Below, piece after piece: positions 24,233 through 36,790 of a stretch of 64,000 bases of DNA (positions within the stretch are counted from its first letter, which is position 1; each line of letters opens with the position of its first letter). Origin of the DNA: Rallus limicola (Eukaryota; Chordata; Aves; Gruiformes; Rallidae); contig JAKCOZ010000600.1 in assembly GCA_022605955.1 (NCBI GenBank), forward strand, positions 51,037-115,036, in the 5' to 3' direction. The notes under the pieces were generated by a model. It saw only the letters and a list, made by a program, of their open reading frames with translations. It did not search any database and was not told where the DNA came from. A program made the position numbers and the translations under genes.

Positions 24233-27200
24233 CACGAGCAGACCCTGTCACTTTGGCTCTCAGCCTTTTCCTTTGCCTGGAAAGAGGGAACATGCCTGGA
24301 ACCTCCTACGGTGCTTTTCTCAGCCCTAGCAGACTGCAGTTCAAAACATGCTAAACGTCCAGCAATAACTCCCAAAGTAAAGAAGCTAGGCCTGAAAGGC
24401 ATAGCTTGTCTGAAACCTCCTAACAGGACGCACGAGCAGACCCTGTCACTTTGGCTCTCAGCCTTTTCCTTTGCCTGGAAAGAGGGAACATGCCTAGAAC
24501 CTCCTACGGTGCTTTTCTCGGCCCTAGCAGACTGCAGTTCAAAACATGCTAAACGTCCAGCAATAACTCCCAAAGTAAAGAAGCTAGGCCTGAAAGGCAT
24601 AGCTTGTCTGAAGCCTCCTAACAGGACACACGAGCAGACCCTGTCACTTTGGCTCTCAGCCTTTTCCTTTGCCTGGAAAGAGTGAACATGCCTGGAACCT
24701 CCTACGGTGCTTTTCTCGGCCCTAGCAGACTGCAGTTCAAAACATGCTAAACGTCCAGCAATAACTCCCAAAGTAAAGAAGCTAGGCCTGAAAGGCATAG
24801 CTTGTCTGAAAACTCCTCACAGGACACACGAGCAGACCCTGTCACTTTGGCTCTCAGCCTTTTCCTTTGCCTGGAAAGAGGGAACATGCCTGGAACCTCC
24901 TACGGTGCTTTTCTCGGCTATAGCAGACTGCAGTTCAAAACATGCTAAACGTCCAGCAATAACTCCCAAAGTAAAGAAGCGAGGCCTGAAATGCATAGCT
25001 TGTCTGAAACCTCCTAACAGGACACACGAGCAGCCCCTGTCACTTTGGCTCTCAGCCTTTTCCTTTGCCTGGAAAGAGGGAACATGCCTGGAACCTCCTA
25101 CGGTGCTTTTCTCGGCCCTAGCAGACTGCAGTTCAAAACATGCTAAACGTCCAGCAATAACTCCCAAAGTAAAGAAGCTAGGCCTGAAAGGCATAGCTTG
25201 TCTGAAACCTCCTAACAGGACACACGAGCAGACCCTGTCACTTTGGCTCTCAGCCTTTTCCTTTGCCTGGAAAGAGGGAACATGCCTGGAACCTCCTACG
25301 GTGCTTTTCTCGGCCCTAGCAGACTGCAGTTCAAAACATGCTAAACGTCCAGCAATAACTCCCAAAGTAAAGAAGCTAGGCCTGATAACATAGCTTGTCT
25401 GAAACCTCCTAACAGGACACACCAGCAGACCCTGTCACTTTGGCTCTCAGCCTTTTCCTTTGCCTGGAAAGAGGGAACATGCCTGGAACCTCCTACGGTG
25501 CTTTTCTCGGCCCTAGCAGACTGCAGTTCAAAACATGCTAAACGTCCAGCAATAACTCCCAAAGTAAAGAAGCTAGGCCTGAAAGGCATAGCTTGTCTGA
25601 AACCTCCTAACAGGACACACGAGCAGACCCTGTCACTTTGGCTCTCAGCCTTTTCCTTTGCCTGGAAAGAGGGAACATGCCTGGAACCTCCTACGGTGCT
25701 TTTCTCGGCCCTAGCAGACTGCAGTTCAAAACATGCTAAACGTCCAGCAATAACTCCCAAAGTAAAGAAGCGAGGCCTGAAAGGCATAGCTTGTCTGAAA
25801 CCTCCTAACAGGACACACGAGCAGACCCTGTCACTTTGGCTCTCAGCCTTTTCCTTTGCCTGGAAAGAGGGAACATGCCTGGAACCTCCTACGGTGCTTT
25901 TCTCGGCCCTAGCAGACTGCAGTTCAAAACATGCTAAACGTCCAGCAATAACTCCCAAAGTAAAGAAGCGAGGCCTGAAAGGCATAGCTTGTCTGAAACC
26001 TCCTAACAGGACACACGAGCACACCCTGTCACTTTGGCTCTCAGCCTTTTCCTTTGCCTGGAAAGAGGGAACATGCCTGGAACCTCCTACGGTGCTTTTC
26101 TCGGCCCTAGCAGACTGCAGTTCAAAACATGCTAAACGTCCAGCAATAACTCCCAAAGTAAAGAAGCTAGGCCTGAAAGGCATAGCTTGTCTGAACCCTC
26201 CTAACAGGACACACCAGCAGACCCTGTCACTTTGGCTCTCAGCCTTTTCCTTTGCCTGGAAAGAGGGAACATGCCTGGAACCTCCTACGGTGCTTTTCTC
26301 GGCCCTAGCAGACTGCAGTTCAAAACATGCTAAACGTCCAGCAATAACTCCCAAAGTAAAGAAGCTAGGCCTGAAAGGCATAGCTTGTCTGAAACCTCCT
26401 AACAGGACACACGAGCAGACCCTGTCACTTTGGCTCTCAGCCTTTTCCTTTGCCTGGAAAGAGGGAACATGCCTGGAACCTCCTACGGTGCTTTTCTCGG
26501 CCCTAGCAGACTGCAGTTCAAAACATGCTAAACGTCCAGCAATAACTCCCAAAGTAAAGAAGCGAGGCCTGAAAGGCATAGCTTGTCTGAAACCTCCTAA
26601 CAGGACACACAAGCAGCCCCTGTCACTTTGGCTCTCAGCCTTTTCCTTTGCCTGGAAAGAGGGAACATGCCTGGAACCTCCTACGGTGCTTTTCTCGGCC
26701 CTAGCAGACTGCAGTTCAAAACATGCTAAACGTCCAGCAATAACTCCCAAAGAAAAGAAGCTAGGCCTGAAAGGCATAGCTTGTCTGAAACCTCCTAACA
26801 GGACACACGAGCAGACCCTGTCACTTTGGCTCTCAGCCTTTTCCTTTGCTTGGAAAGAGGGAACATGCCTGGAACCTCCTACGGTGCTTTTCTCGGCCCT
26901 AGCAGACTGCAGTTCAAAACATGCTAAACGTCCAGCAATAACTCCCAAAGTAAAGAAGCTAGGCCTGAAAGGCATAGCTTGTCTGAAACCTCCTAACAGG
27001 ACACACGAGCAGACCCTGTCACTTTGGCTCTCAGCCTTTTCCTTTGCCTGGAAAGAGGGAACATGCCTGGAACCTCCTACGGTGCTTTTCTCGGCCCTAG
27101 CAGACTGCAGTTCAAAACATGCTAAACGTCCAGCAATAACTCCCAAAGTAAAGAAGCTAGGCCTGAAAGGCATAGCTTGTCTGAAACCTCCTAACAGGAC

Positions 27201-27378
27201 ACACGAGCAGACCCTGTCACTTTGGCTCTCAGCCTTTTCCTTTGCCTGGAAAGAGGGAACATGCCTGGAACCTCCTACGGTGCTTTTCTCGGCCCTAGCA
27301 GACTGCAGTTCAAAACATGCTAAACGTCCAGCAATAACTCCCAAAGTAAAGAAGCTAGGCCTGAAAGGCATAGCTTGT
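24165..27378 (+). repeat. HOR block, 16 monomers + 47
   Basis: The first five monomers carry TTCTCAGCC, GACGCACGAG, CCTAGAACC, GAAGCCTCC, AGTGAACATG, AAAACTCCTCAC and AAATGCATAG; this set is repeated in the next block at an offset of 3,214 bp. Later markers are CCTGATAACATAG near 25381 (one base lost), GCGAGG near 25771 and 25969, GAGCACACCC near 26018, GAACCCTCC near 26194 and CAAAGAAAAGAAG near 26749. Confidence 0.8.
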
Positions 27379-27446
27379 CCTGTTAGGAGGTTTCAGACAA
27401 GCTAGGACTGAAAGGCATAGCTTTTCTGAAACCTCCTAACAGGACA
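27376..27446 (+). repeat. Inverted junction J9
   Basis: The second hairpin reads AGGACTG; the right arm has CTTTTCTG (one mismatch). ACACGAGCAGACC follows. The next junction is 9 monomers on. Confidence 0.9.
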
Positions 27447-29207
27447 CACGAGCAGACCCTGTCACTTTGGCTCTCAGCCTTTTCCTTTGCCTGGAAAGAG
27501 GGAACATGCCTGGAACCTCCTACGGTGCTTTTCTCAGCCCTAGCAGACTGCAGTTCAAAACATGCTAAACGTCCAGCAATAACTCCCAAAGTAAAGAAGC
27601 TAGGCCTGAAAGGCATAGCTTGTCTGAAACCTCCTAACAGGACGCACGAGCAGACCCTGTCACTTTGGCTCTCAGCCTTTTCCTTTGCCTGGAAAGAGGG
27701 AACATGCCTAGAACCTCCTACGGTGCTTTTCTCGGCCCTAGCAGACTGCAGTTCAAAACATGCTAAACGTCCAGCAATAACTCCCAAAGTAAAGAAGCTA
27801 GGCCTGAAAGGCATAGCTTGTCTGAAGCCTCCTAACAGGACACACGAGCAGACCCTGTCACTTTGGCTCTCAGCCTTTTCCTTTGCCTGGAAAGAGTGAA
27901 CATGCCTGGAACCTCCTACGGTGCTTTTCTCGGCCCTAGCAGACTGCAGTTCAAAACATGCTAAACATCCAGCAATAACTCCCAAAGTAAAGAAGCTAGG
28001 CCTGAAAGGCATAGCTTGTCTGAAAACTCCTCACAGGACACACGAGCAGACCCTGTCACTTTGGCTCTCAGCCTTTTCCTTTGCCTGGAAAGAGGGAACA
28101 TGCCTGGAACCTCCTACGGTGCTTTTCTCGGCCCTAGCAGACTGCAGTTCAAAACATGCTAAACGTCCAGCAATAACTCCCAAAGTAAAGAAGCGAGGCC
28201 TGAAATGCATAGCTTGTCTGAAACCTCCTAACAGGACACACGAGCAGCCCCTGTCACTTTGGCTCTCAGCCTTTTCCTTTGCCTGGAAAGAGGGAACATG
28301 CCTGGAACCTCCTACGGTGCTTTTCTCGGCCCTAGCAGACTGCAGTTCAAAACATGCTAAACGTCCAGCAATAACTCCCAAAGTAAAGAAGCTAGGCCTG
28401 AAAGGCATAGCTTGTCTGAAACCTCCTAACAGGACACACGAGCAGCCCCTGTCACTTTGGCTCTCAGCCTTTTCCTTTGCCTGGAAAGAGGGAACATGCC
28501 TGAAACCTCCTACGGTGCTTTTCTCGGCCCTAGCAGACTGCAGTTCAAAACATGCTAAACGTCCAGCAATAACTCCCAAAGAAAAGAAGCTAGGCCTGAA
28601 AGGCATAGGGTGTCTGAAACCTCCTAACAGGACACACGAGCAGCCCCTGTCACTTTGGCTCTCAGCCTTCTCCTTTGCTTGGAAAGAGGGAACATGCCTG
28701 GAACCTCCTACGGTGCTTTTCTCGGCCCTAGCAGACTGCAGTTCAAAACATGCTAAACGTCCAGCAATAACTCCCAAAGTAAAGAAGCTAGGCCTGAAAG
28801 GCATAGCTTGTCTGAAACCTCCTAACAGGACACACGAGCAGCCCCTGTCACTTTGGCTCTCAGCCTTTTCCTTTGCCTGGAAAGAGGGAACATGCCTGGA
28901 ACCTCCTACGGTGCTTTTCTCGGCCCTAGCAGACTGCAGTTCAAAACATGCTAAACGTCCAGCAATAACTCCCAAAGTAAAGAAGCTAGGCCTGAAAGGC
29001 ATAGCTTGTCTGAAACCTCCTAACAGGACACACGAGCAGACCCTGTCACTTTGGCTCTCAGCCTTTTCCTTTGCCTGGAAAGAGGGAACATGCCTGGAAC
29101 CTCCTACGGTGCTTTTCTCGGCCCTAGCAGACTGCAGTTCAAAACATGCTAAACGTCCAGCAATAACTCCCAAAGTAAAGAAGCTAGGCATGGAAGGCAT
29201 AGCTTGT
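27379..29207 (+). repeat. HOR block, 9 monomers + 47
   Basis: Its first five monomers copy those of the preceding block (TTCTCAGCC, GACGCACGAG, CCTAGAACC, GAAGCCTCC, AGTGAACATG, AAAACTCCTCAC, AAATGCATAG), showing duplication of a junction plus about 0.8 kb. Private changes are AAACATCC near 27963, CCTGAAACC near 28500 and CATAGGGTGTC near 28604. It ends with the GGCATGGAAGG signature. Confidence 0.8.
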
Positions 29208-29275
29208 CCTGTTAGGAGGTTTCAGACAAGCTAGGACTGAAAGGCATAGCTTTTCTGAAACCTCCTAACAGGACA
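29205..29275 (+). repeat. Inverted junction J10
   Basis: Preceded by GGCATGGAAGG; second hairpin AGGACTG; right arm CTTTTCTG. The next monomer has TTTGCATGG. The next junction is 7 monomers on. Confidence 0.9.
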
Positions 29276-30640
29276 CACGAGCAGACCCTGTCACTTTGGC
29301 TCTCAGCCTTTTCCTTTGCATGGAAAGAGGGAACATGCCTGGAACCTCCTACGGTGCTTTTCTCAGCCCTAGCAGACTGCAGTTCAAAACATGCTAAACG
29401 TCCAGCAATAACTCCCAAAGTAAAGAAGCTAGGCCTGAAAGGAATAGCTTGTCTGAAACCTCCTAACAGGACGCACGAGCAGACCCTGTCACTTTGGCTC
29501 TCAGCCTTTTCCTTTGCCTGGAAAGAGGGAACATGCCTGGAACCTCCTACGGTGCTTTTCTCGGCCCTAGCAGACTGCAGTTCAAAACATGCTAAACGTC
29601 CAGCAATAACTCCCAAAGTAAAGAAGCTAGGCCTGAAAGGCATAGCTTGTCTGAAACCTCCTAACAGGACACACGAGCAGACCCTGTCACTTTGGCTCTC
29701 AGCCTTTTCCTTTGCCTGGAAAGAGGGAACATGCCTGGAACCTCCTACGGTGCTTTTCTCGGCCCTAGCAGACTGCAGTTCAAAACATGCTAAACGTCCA
29801 GCAATAACTCCCAAAGTAAAGAAGCTAGGCCTGAAAGGCATAGCTTGTCTGAAACCTCCTAACAGGACACACCAGCAGCCCCTGTCACTTTGGCTCTCAG
29901 CCTTTTCCTTTGCCTGGAAAGAGGGAACATGCCTGGAACCTCCTACGGTGCTTTTCTCGGCCCTAGCAGACTGCAGTTCAAAACATGCTAAACGTCCAGC
30001 AATAACTCCCAAAGTAAAGAAGCTAGGCCTGAAAGGCATAGCTTGTCTGAAACCTCCTAACAGGACACACCAGCAGCCCCTGTCACTTTGGCTCTCAGCC
30101 TTTTCCTTTGCCTGGAAAGAGGGAACATGCCTGGAACCTCCTACATTGCTTTTCTCGGCCCTAGCAGACTGCAGTTCAAAACATGCTAAACGTCCAGCAA
30201 TAACTCCCAAAGTAAAGAAGCTAGGCCTGAAAGGCATAGCTTGTCTGAAACCCCCTAACAGGACACACGAGCAGACCCTGTCACTTTGGCTCTCAGCCTT
30301 TTCCTTTGCCTGGAAAGAGGGAACATGCCTGGAACCTCCTACGGTGCTTTTCTCGGCCCTAGCAGACTGTAGTTCAAAACATGCTAAACGTCCAGCAATA
30401 ACTCCCAAAGTAAAGAAGCTAGGCATGAAAGGCATAGCTTGTCTGAAACCTCCTAACAGGACACACGAGCAGACCCTGTCACTTTGGCTCTCAGCCTTTT
30501 CCTTTGCCTGGAAAGAGGGAACATGCCTGGAACCTCCTACGGTGCTTTTCTCGGCCCTAGCAGACTGCAGTTCAAAACATGCTAAACGTCCAGCAATAAC
30601 TCCCAAAGTAAAGAAGCTAGGCCTGAAAGGCATAGCTTGT
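29208..30640 (+). repeat. HOR block, 7 monomers + 47
   Basis: Starts with TTTGCATGG, TTCTCAGCC, GACGCACGAG. Its last monomers (CTACATTGC near 30141, GAAACCCCC near 30248, GGCATGAAAGG near 30423) match those ending the 50-monomer block at 24164, offset 6,476 bp. Confidence 0.8.
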
Positions 30641-30708
30641 CCTGTTAGGAGGTTTCAGACAAGCTAGGCCTGAAAGGCATAGCTTTTCTGAAACCTCCTA
30701 ACAGGACA
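30638..30708 (+). repeat. Inverted junction J11
   Basis: Preceded by the standard hairpin; second hairpin AGGCCTG; right arm CTTTTCTG. It lies 6,476 bp from J8, inside a duplicated segment. The next junction is 11 monomers on. Confidence 0.9.
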
Positions 30709-32865
30709 CACGAGCAGACCCTGTCACTTTGGCTCTCAGCCTTTTCCTTTGCCTGGAAAGAGGGAACATGCCTGGAACCTCCTACGGTGCTTTTCTCAGC
30801 CCTAGCAGACTGCAGTTCAAAACATGCTAAACGTCCAGCAATAACTCCCAAAGTAAAGAAGCTAGGCCTGAAAGGCATAGCTTGTCTGAAACCTCCTAAC
30901 AGGACGCACGAGCAGACCCTGTCACTTTGGCTCTCAGCCTTTTCCTTTGCCTGGAAAGAGGGAACATGCCTAGAACCTCCTACGGTGCTTTTCTCGGCCC
31001 TAGCAGACTGCAGTTCAAAACATGCTAAACGTCCAGCAATAACTCCCAAAGTAAAGAAGCTAGGCCTGAAAGGCATAGCTTGTCTGAAGCCTCCTAACAG
31101 GACACACGAGCAGACCCTGTCACTTTGGCTCTCAGCCTTTTCCTTTGCCTGGAAAGAGGGAACATGCCTGGAACCTCCTACGGTGCTTTTCTCGGCCCTA
31201 GCAGACTGCAGTTCAAAACATGCTAAACGTCCAGCAATAACTCCCAAAGTAAAGAAGCTAGGCCTGAAAGGCATAGCTTGTCTGAAACCTCCTAACAGGA
31301 CACACGAGCAGACCCTGTCACTTTGGCTCTCAGCCTTTTCCTTTGCCTGGAAAGAGGGAACATGCCTGGAACCTCCTACGGTGCTTTTCTCGGCCCTAGC
31401 AGACTGCAGTTCAAAACATGCTAAACGTCCAGCAATAACTCCCAAAGTAAAGAAGCTAGGCCTGAAAGGCATAGCTTGTCTGAAACCTCCTAACAGGACA
31501 CACGAGCAGACCCTGTCACTTTGGCTCTCAGCCTTTTCCTTTGCCTGGAAAGAGGGAACATGCCTGGAACCTCCTACGGTGCTTTTCTCGGCCCTAGCAG
31601 ACTGCAGTTCAAAACATGCTAAACGTCCAGCAATAACTCCCAAAGTAAAGAAGCGAGGCCTGAAAGGCATAGCTTGTCTGAAACCTCCTAACAGGACACA
31701 CGAGCAGCCCCTGTCACTTTGGCTCTCAGCCTTTTCCTTTGCCTGGAAAGAGGGAACATGCCTGGAACCTCCTACGGTGCTTTTCTCGGCCCTAACAGAC
31801 TGCAGTTCAAAACATGCTAAACGTCCAGCAATAACTCCCAAAGAAAAGAAGCTAGGCCTGAAAGGCATAGCTTGTCTGAAACCTCCTAACAGGACACACG
31901 AGCAGCCCCTGTCACTTTGGCTCTCAGCCTTTTCCTTTGCTTGGAAAGAGGGAACATGCCTGGAACCTCCTACGGTGCTTTTCTCGGCCCTAGCAGACTG
32001 CAGTTCAAAACATGCTAAACGTCCAGCAATAACTCCCAAAGTAAAGAAGCTAGGCCTGAAAGGCATAGCTTGTCTGAAACCTCCTAACAGGACACACGAG
32101 CAGACCCTGTCACTTTGGCTCTCAGCCTTTTCCTTTGCCTGGAAAGAGGGAACATGCCTGGAACCTCCTACGGTGCTTTTCTCGGCCCTAGCAGACTGCA
32201 GTTCAAAACATGCTAAACGTCCAGCAATAACTCCCAAAGTAAAGAAGCGAGGCCTGAAAGGCATAGCTTGTCTGAAACCTCCTAACAGGACACACGAGCA
32301 GACCCTGTCACTTTGGCTCTCAGCCTTTTCCTTTGCCTGGAAAGAGGGAACATGCCTGGAACCTCCTACGGTGCTTTTCTCGGCCCTAGCAGACTGCAGT
32401 TCAAAACATGCTAAACGTCCAGCAATAACTCCCAAAGTAAAGAAGCGAGGCCTGAAAGGCATAGCTTGTCTGAAACCTCCTAACAGGACACACGAGCACA
32501 CCCTGTCACTTTGGCTCTCAGCCTTTTCCTTTGCCTGGAAAGAGGGAACATGCCTGGAACCTCCTACGGTGCTTTTCTCGGCCCTAGCAGACTGCAGTTC
32601 AAAACATGCTAAACGTCCAGCAATAACTCCCAAAGTAAAGAAGCTAGGCCTGAAAGGCATAGCTTGTCTGAACCCTCCTAACAGGACACACCAGCAGACC
32701 CTGTCACTTTGGCTCTCAGCCTTTTCCTTTGCCTGGAAAGAGGGAACATGCCTGGAACCTCCTACGGTGCTTTTCTCGGCCCTAGCAGACTGCAGTTCAA
32801 AACATGCTAAACGTCCAGCAATAACTCCCAAAGTAAAGAAGCTAGGCATGGAAGGCATAGCTTGT
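30641..32865 (+). repeat. HOR block, 11 monomers + 47
   Basis: Shares with the block at 24165 the opening TTCTCAGCC, GACGCACGAG, CCTAGAACC, GAAGCCTCC, and later GCGAGG, GCGAGG, GAGCACACCC (near 32495) and GAACCCTCC with ACACCAGCAG (near 32670). It ends in GGCATGGAAGG. CCCTAACAGAC near 31792 is private. Confidence 0.8.
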
Positions 32866-32933
32866 CCTGTTAGGAGGTTTCAGACAAGCTAGGACTGAAA
32901 GGCATAGCTTTTCTGAAACCTCCTAACAGGACA
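32863..32933 (+). repeat. Inverted junction J12
   Basis: Preceded by GGCATGGAAGG; second hairpin AGGACTG; right arm CTTTTCTG; next monomer TTTGCATGG. The next junction is 12 monomers on. Confidence 0.9.
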
Positions 32934-35288
32934 CACGAGCAGACCCTGTCACTTTGGCTCTCAGCCTTTTCCTTTGCATGGAAAGAGGGAACATGCCTGG
33001 AACCTCCTACGGTGCTTTTCTCAGCCCTAGCAGACTGCAGTTCAAAACATGCTAAACGTCCAGCAATAACTCCCAAAGTAAAGAAGCTAGGCCTGAAAGG
33101 CATAGCTTGTCTGAAACCTCCTAACAGGACGCACGAGCAGACCCTGTCACTTTTGCTCTCAGCCTTTTCCTTTGCCTGGAAAGAGGGAACATGCCTGGAA
33201 CCTCCTACGGTGCTTTTCTCGGCCCTAGCAGACTGCAGTTCAAAACATGCTAAACGTCCAGCAATAACTCCCAAAGTAAAGAAGCTAGGCCTGAAAGGCA
33301 TAGCTTGTCTGAAACCTCCTAACAGGACACACGAGCAGCCCCTGTCACTTTGGCTCTCAGCCTTTTCCTTTGCCTGGAAAGAGGGAACATGCCTGGAACC
33401 TCCTACGGTGCTTTTCTCGGCCCTAGCAGACTGCAGTTCAAAACATGCTAAACGTCCAGCAATAACTCCCAAAGTAAAGAAGCTAGGCCTGAAAGGCATA
33501 GCTTGTCTGAAACCTCCTAACAGGACGCACGAGCAGACCCTGTCACTTTGGCTTTCAGCCTTTTCCTTTGCCTGCAAAGAGGGAACATGCCTGGAACCTC
33601 CTACGGTGCTTTTCTCGGCCCTAGCAGACTGCAGTTCAAAACATGCTAAACGTCCAGCAATAACTCCCAAAGTAAAGAAGCTAGGCCTGAAAGGCATAGC
33701 TTGTCTGAAACCTCCTAACAGGACACACGAGCAGCCCCTGTCACTTTGGCTCTCAGCCTTTTCCTTTGCCTGGAAAGAGGGAACATGCCTGGAACCTCCT
33801 ACGGTGCTTTTCTCGGCCCTAGCAGACTGCAGTTCAAAACATGCTAAACGTCCAGCAATAACTCCCAAAGTAAAGAAGCTAGGCCTGAAAGGCATAGCTT
33901 GTCTGAAACCTCCTAACAGGACACACGAGCAGACCCTGTCACTTTGGCTCTCAGCCTTTTCCTTTGCCTGGAAAGAGGGAACATGCCTGGAACCTCCTAC
34001 GGTGCTTTTCTCGGCCCTAGCAGACTGCAGTTCAAAACATGCTAAACGTCCAGCAATAACTCCCAAAGTAAAGAAGCTAGGCCTGAAAGGCATAGCTTGT
34101 CTGAAACCTCCTAACAGGACACACCAGCAGACCCTGTCACTTTGGCTCTCAGCCTTTTCCTTTGCCTGGAAAGAGGGAACATGCCTGGAACCTCCTACGG
34201 TGCTTTTCTCGGCCCTAGCACACTGCAGTTCAAAACATGCTAAACGTCCAGCAATAACTCCCAAAGTAAAGAAGCTAGGCCTGAAAGGCATAGCTTGTCT
34301 GAAACCTCCTAACAGGACACACGAGCAGACCCTGTCACTTTGGCTCTCAGCCTTTTCCTTTGCCTGGAAAGAGGGAACATGCCTGGAACCTCCTACGGTG
34401 CTTTTCTCGGCCCTAGCAGACTGCAGTTCAAAACATGCTAAACGTCCAGCAATAACTCCCAAAGTAAAGAAGCGAGGCCTGAAAGGCATAGCTTGTCTGA
34501 AACCTCCTAACAGGACACACGAGCAGCCCCTGTCACTTTGGCTCTCAGCCTTTTCCTTTGCCTGGAAAGAGGGAACATGCCTGGAACCTCCTACGGTGCT
34601 TTTCTCGGCCCTAGCAGACTGCAGTTCAAAACATGCTAAACGTCCAGCAATAACTCCCAAAGAAAAGAAGCTAGGCCTGAAAGGCATAGCTTGTCTGAAA
34701 CCTCCTAACAGGACACACGAGCAGCCCCTGTCACTTTGGCTCTCAGCCTTTTCCTTTGCTTGGAAAGAGGGAACATGCCTGGAACCTCCTACGGTGCTTT
34801 TCTCGGCCCTAGCAGACTGCAGTTCAAAACATGCTAAACGTCCAGCAATAACTCCCAAAGTAAAGAAGCTAGGCCTGAAAGGCATAGCTTGTCTGAAACC
34901 TCCTAACAGGACACACGAGCAGACCCTGTCACTTTGGCTCTCAGCCTTTTCCTTTGCCTGGAAAGAGGGAACATGCCTGGAACCTCCTACGGTGCTTTTC
35001 TCGGCCCTAGCAGACTGCAGTTCAAAACATGCTAAACGTCCAGCAATAACTCCCAAAGTAAAGAAGCTAGGCCTGAAAGGCATAGCTTGTCTGAAACCTC
35101 CTAACAGGACACACGAGCAGACCCTGTCACTTTGGCTCTCAGCCTTTTCCTTTGCCTGGAAAGAGGGAACATGCCTGGAACCTCCTACGGTGCTTTTCTC
35201 GGCCCTAGCAGACTGCAGTTCAAAACATGCTAAACGTCCAGCAATAACTCCCAAAGTAAAGAAGCTAGGCATGGAAGGCATAGCTTGT
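32866..35288 (+). repeat. HOR block, 12 monomers + 47
   Basis: Opens with TTTGCATGG, TTCTCAGCC, GACGCACGAG. Private CACTTTTGCTC near 33147, GGCTTTCAG with CCTGCAAAG near 33549-33577, and AGCACACTGC near 34217. The trio GCGAGG, CAAAGAAAAGAAG, TTTGCTTGG near 34471-34758 is shared with the block at 30641. It ends in GGCATGGAAGG. Confidence 0.8.
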
Positions 35289-35356
35289 CCTGTTAGGAGG
35301 TTTCAGACAAGCTAGGACTGAAAGGCATAGCTTTTCTGAAACCTCCTAACAGGACA
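35286..35356 (+). repeat. Inverted junction J13
   Basis: Preceded by GGCATGGAAGG; second hairpin AGGACTG; right arm CTTTTCTG; next monomer has ordinary TTTGCCTGG. The next junction is 7 monomers on. Confidence 0.9.
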
Positions 35357-36722
35357 CACGAGCAGACCCTGTCACTTTGGCTCTCAGCCTTTTCCTTTGC
35401 CTGGAAAGAGGGAACATGCCTGGAACCTCCTACGGTGCTTTTCTCAGCCCTAGCAGACTGCAGTTCAAAACATGCTAAACGTCCAGCAATAACTCCCAAA
35501 GTAAAGAAGCTAGGCCTGAAAGGCATATCTTGTCTGAAACCTCCTAACAGGACGCACGAGCAGACCCTGTCACTTTGGCTTTCAGCCTTTTCCTTTGCCT
35601 GCAAAGAGGGAACATGCCTGGAACCTCCTACGGTGCTTTTCTCGGCCCTAGCAGACTGCAGTTCAAAACATGCTAAACGTCCAGCAATAACTCCCAAAGT
35701 AAAGAAGCTAGGCCTGAAAGGCATAGCTTGTCTGAAACCTCCTAACAGGACACACGAGCAGCCCCTGTCACTTTGGCTCTCAGCCTTTTCCTTTGCCTGG
35801 AAAGAGGGAACATGCCTGGAACCTCCTACGGTGCTTTTCTCGGCCCTAGCAGACTGCAGTTCAAAACATGCTAAACGTCCAGCAATAACTCCCAAAGTAA
35901 AGAAGCTAGGCCTGAAAGGCATAGCTTGTCTGAAACCTCCTAACAGGACACACGAGCAGCCCCTGTCACTTTGGCTCTCAGCCTTTTTCCTTTGCTTGGA
36001 AAGAGGGAACATGTCTGGAACCTCCTACGGTGCTTTTCTCGGCCCTAGCAGACTGCAGTTCAAAACATGCTAAACGTCCAGCAATAACTCCCAAAGTAAA
36101 GAAGCTAGGCCTGAAAGGCATAGCTTGTCTGAAACCTCCTAACAGGACACACGAGCAGACCCTGTCACTTTGGCTCTCAGCCTTTTCCTTTGCCTGGAAA
36201 GAGGGAACATGCCTGGAACCTCCTACGGTGCTTTTCTCGGCCCTAGCAGACTGCAGTTCAAAACATGCTAAATGTCCAGCAATAACTCCCAAAGTAAAGA
36301 AGCTAGGCATGAAAGGCATAGCTTGTCTGAAACCTCCTAACAGGACACACCAGCAGACCCTGTCACTTTGGCTCTCAGCCTTTTCCTTTGCCTGGAAAGA
36401 GGGAACATGCCTGGAACCTCCTACGGTGCTTTTCTCGGCCCTAGCAGACTGCAGTTCAAAACATGCTAAACGTCCAGCAATAACTCCCAAAGTAAAGAAG
36501 ATAGGCCTGAAAGGCATAGCTTGTCTGAAACCTCCTAACAGGACACACGAGCAGACCCTGTCACTTTGGCTCTCAGCCTTTTCCTTTGCCTGGAAAGAGG
36601 GAACATGCCTGGAACCTCCTACGGTGCTTTTCTCGGCCCTAGCAGACTGCAGTTCAAAACATGCTAAACGTCCAGCAATAACTCCCAAAGTAAAGAAGCT
36701 AGGCATGGAAGGCATAGCTTGT
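35289..36722 (+). repeat. HOR block, 7 monomers + 48
   Basis: One inserted T (CCTTTTTCC near 35987) explains the extra base. Markers: ATATCTTGTC near 35525, GGCTTTCAG with CCTGCAAAG near 35578-35601, TTTGCTTGG with AACATGTCTGG near 36008, AAATGTCC near 36270, GGCATGAAAGG, ACACCAGCAG, AAGATAGGCC near 36498. The 3' half from AACATGTCTGG onward is copied 1,631 bp downstream. Confidence 0.8.
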
Positions 36723-36790
36723 CCTGTTAGGAGGTTTCAGACAAGCTAGGACTGAAAGGCATAGCTTTTCTGAAACCTCCTAACAGGACA
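36720..36790 (+). repeat. Inverted junction J14
   Basis: Preceded by GGCATGGAAGG; second hairpin AGGACTG; right arm CTTTTCTG; next monomer TTTGCATGG. The next junction is 8 monomers on. Confidence 0.9.
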
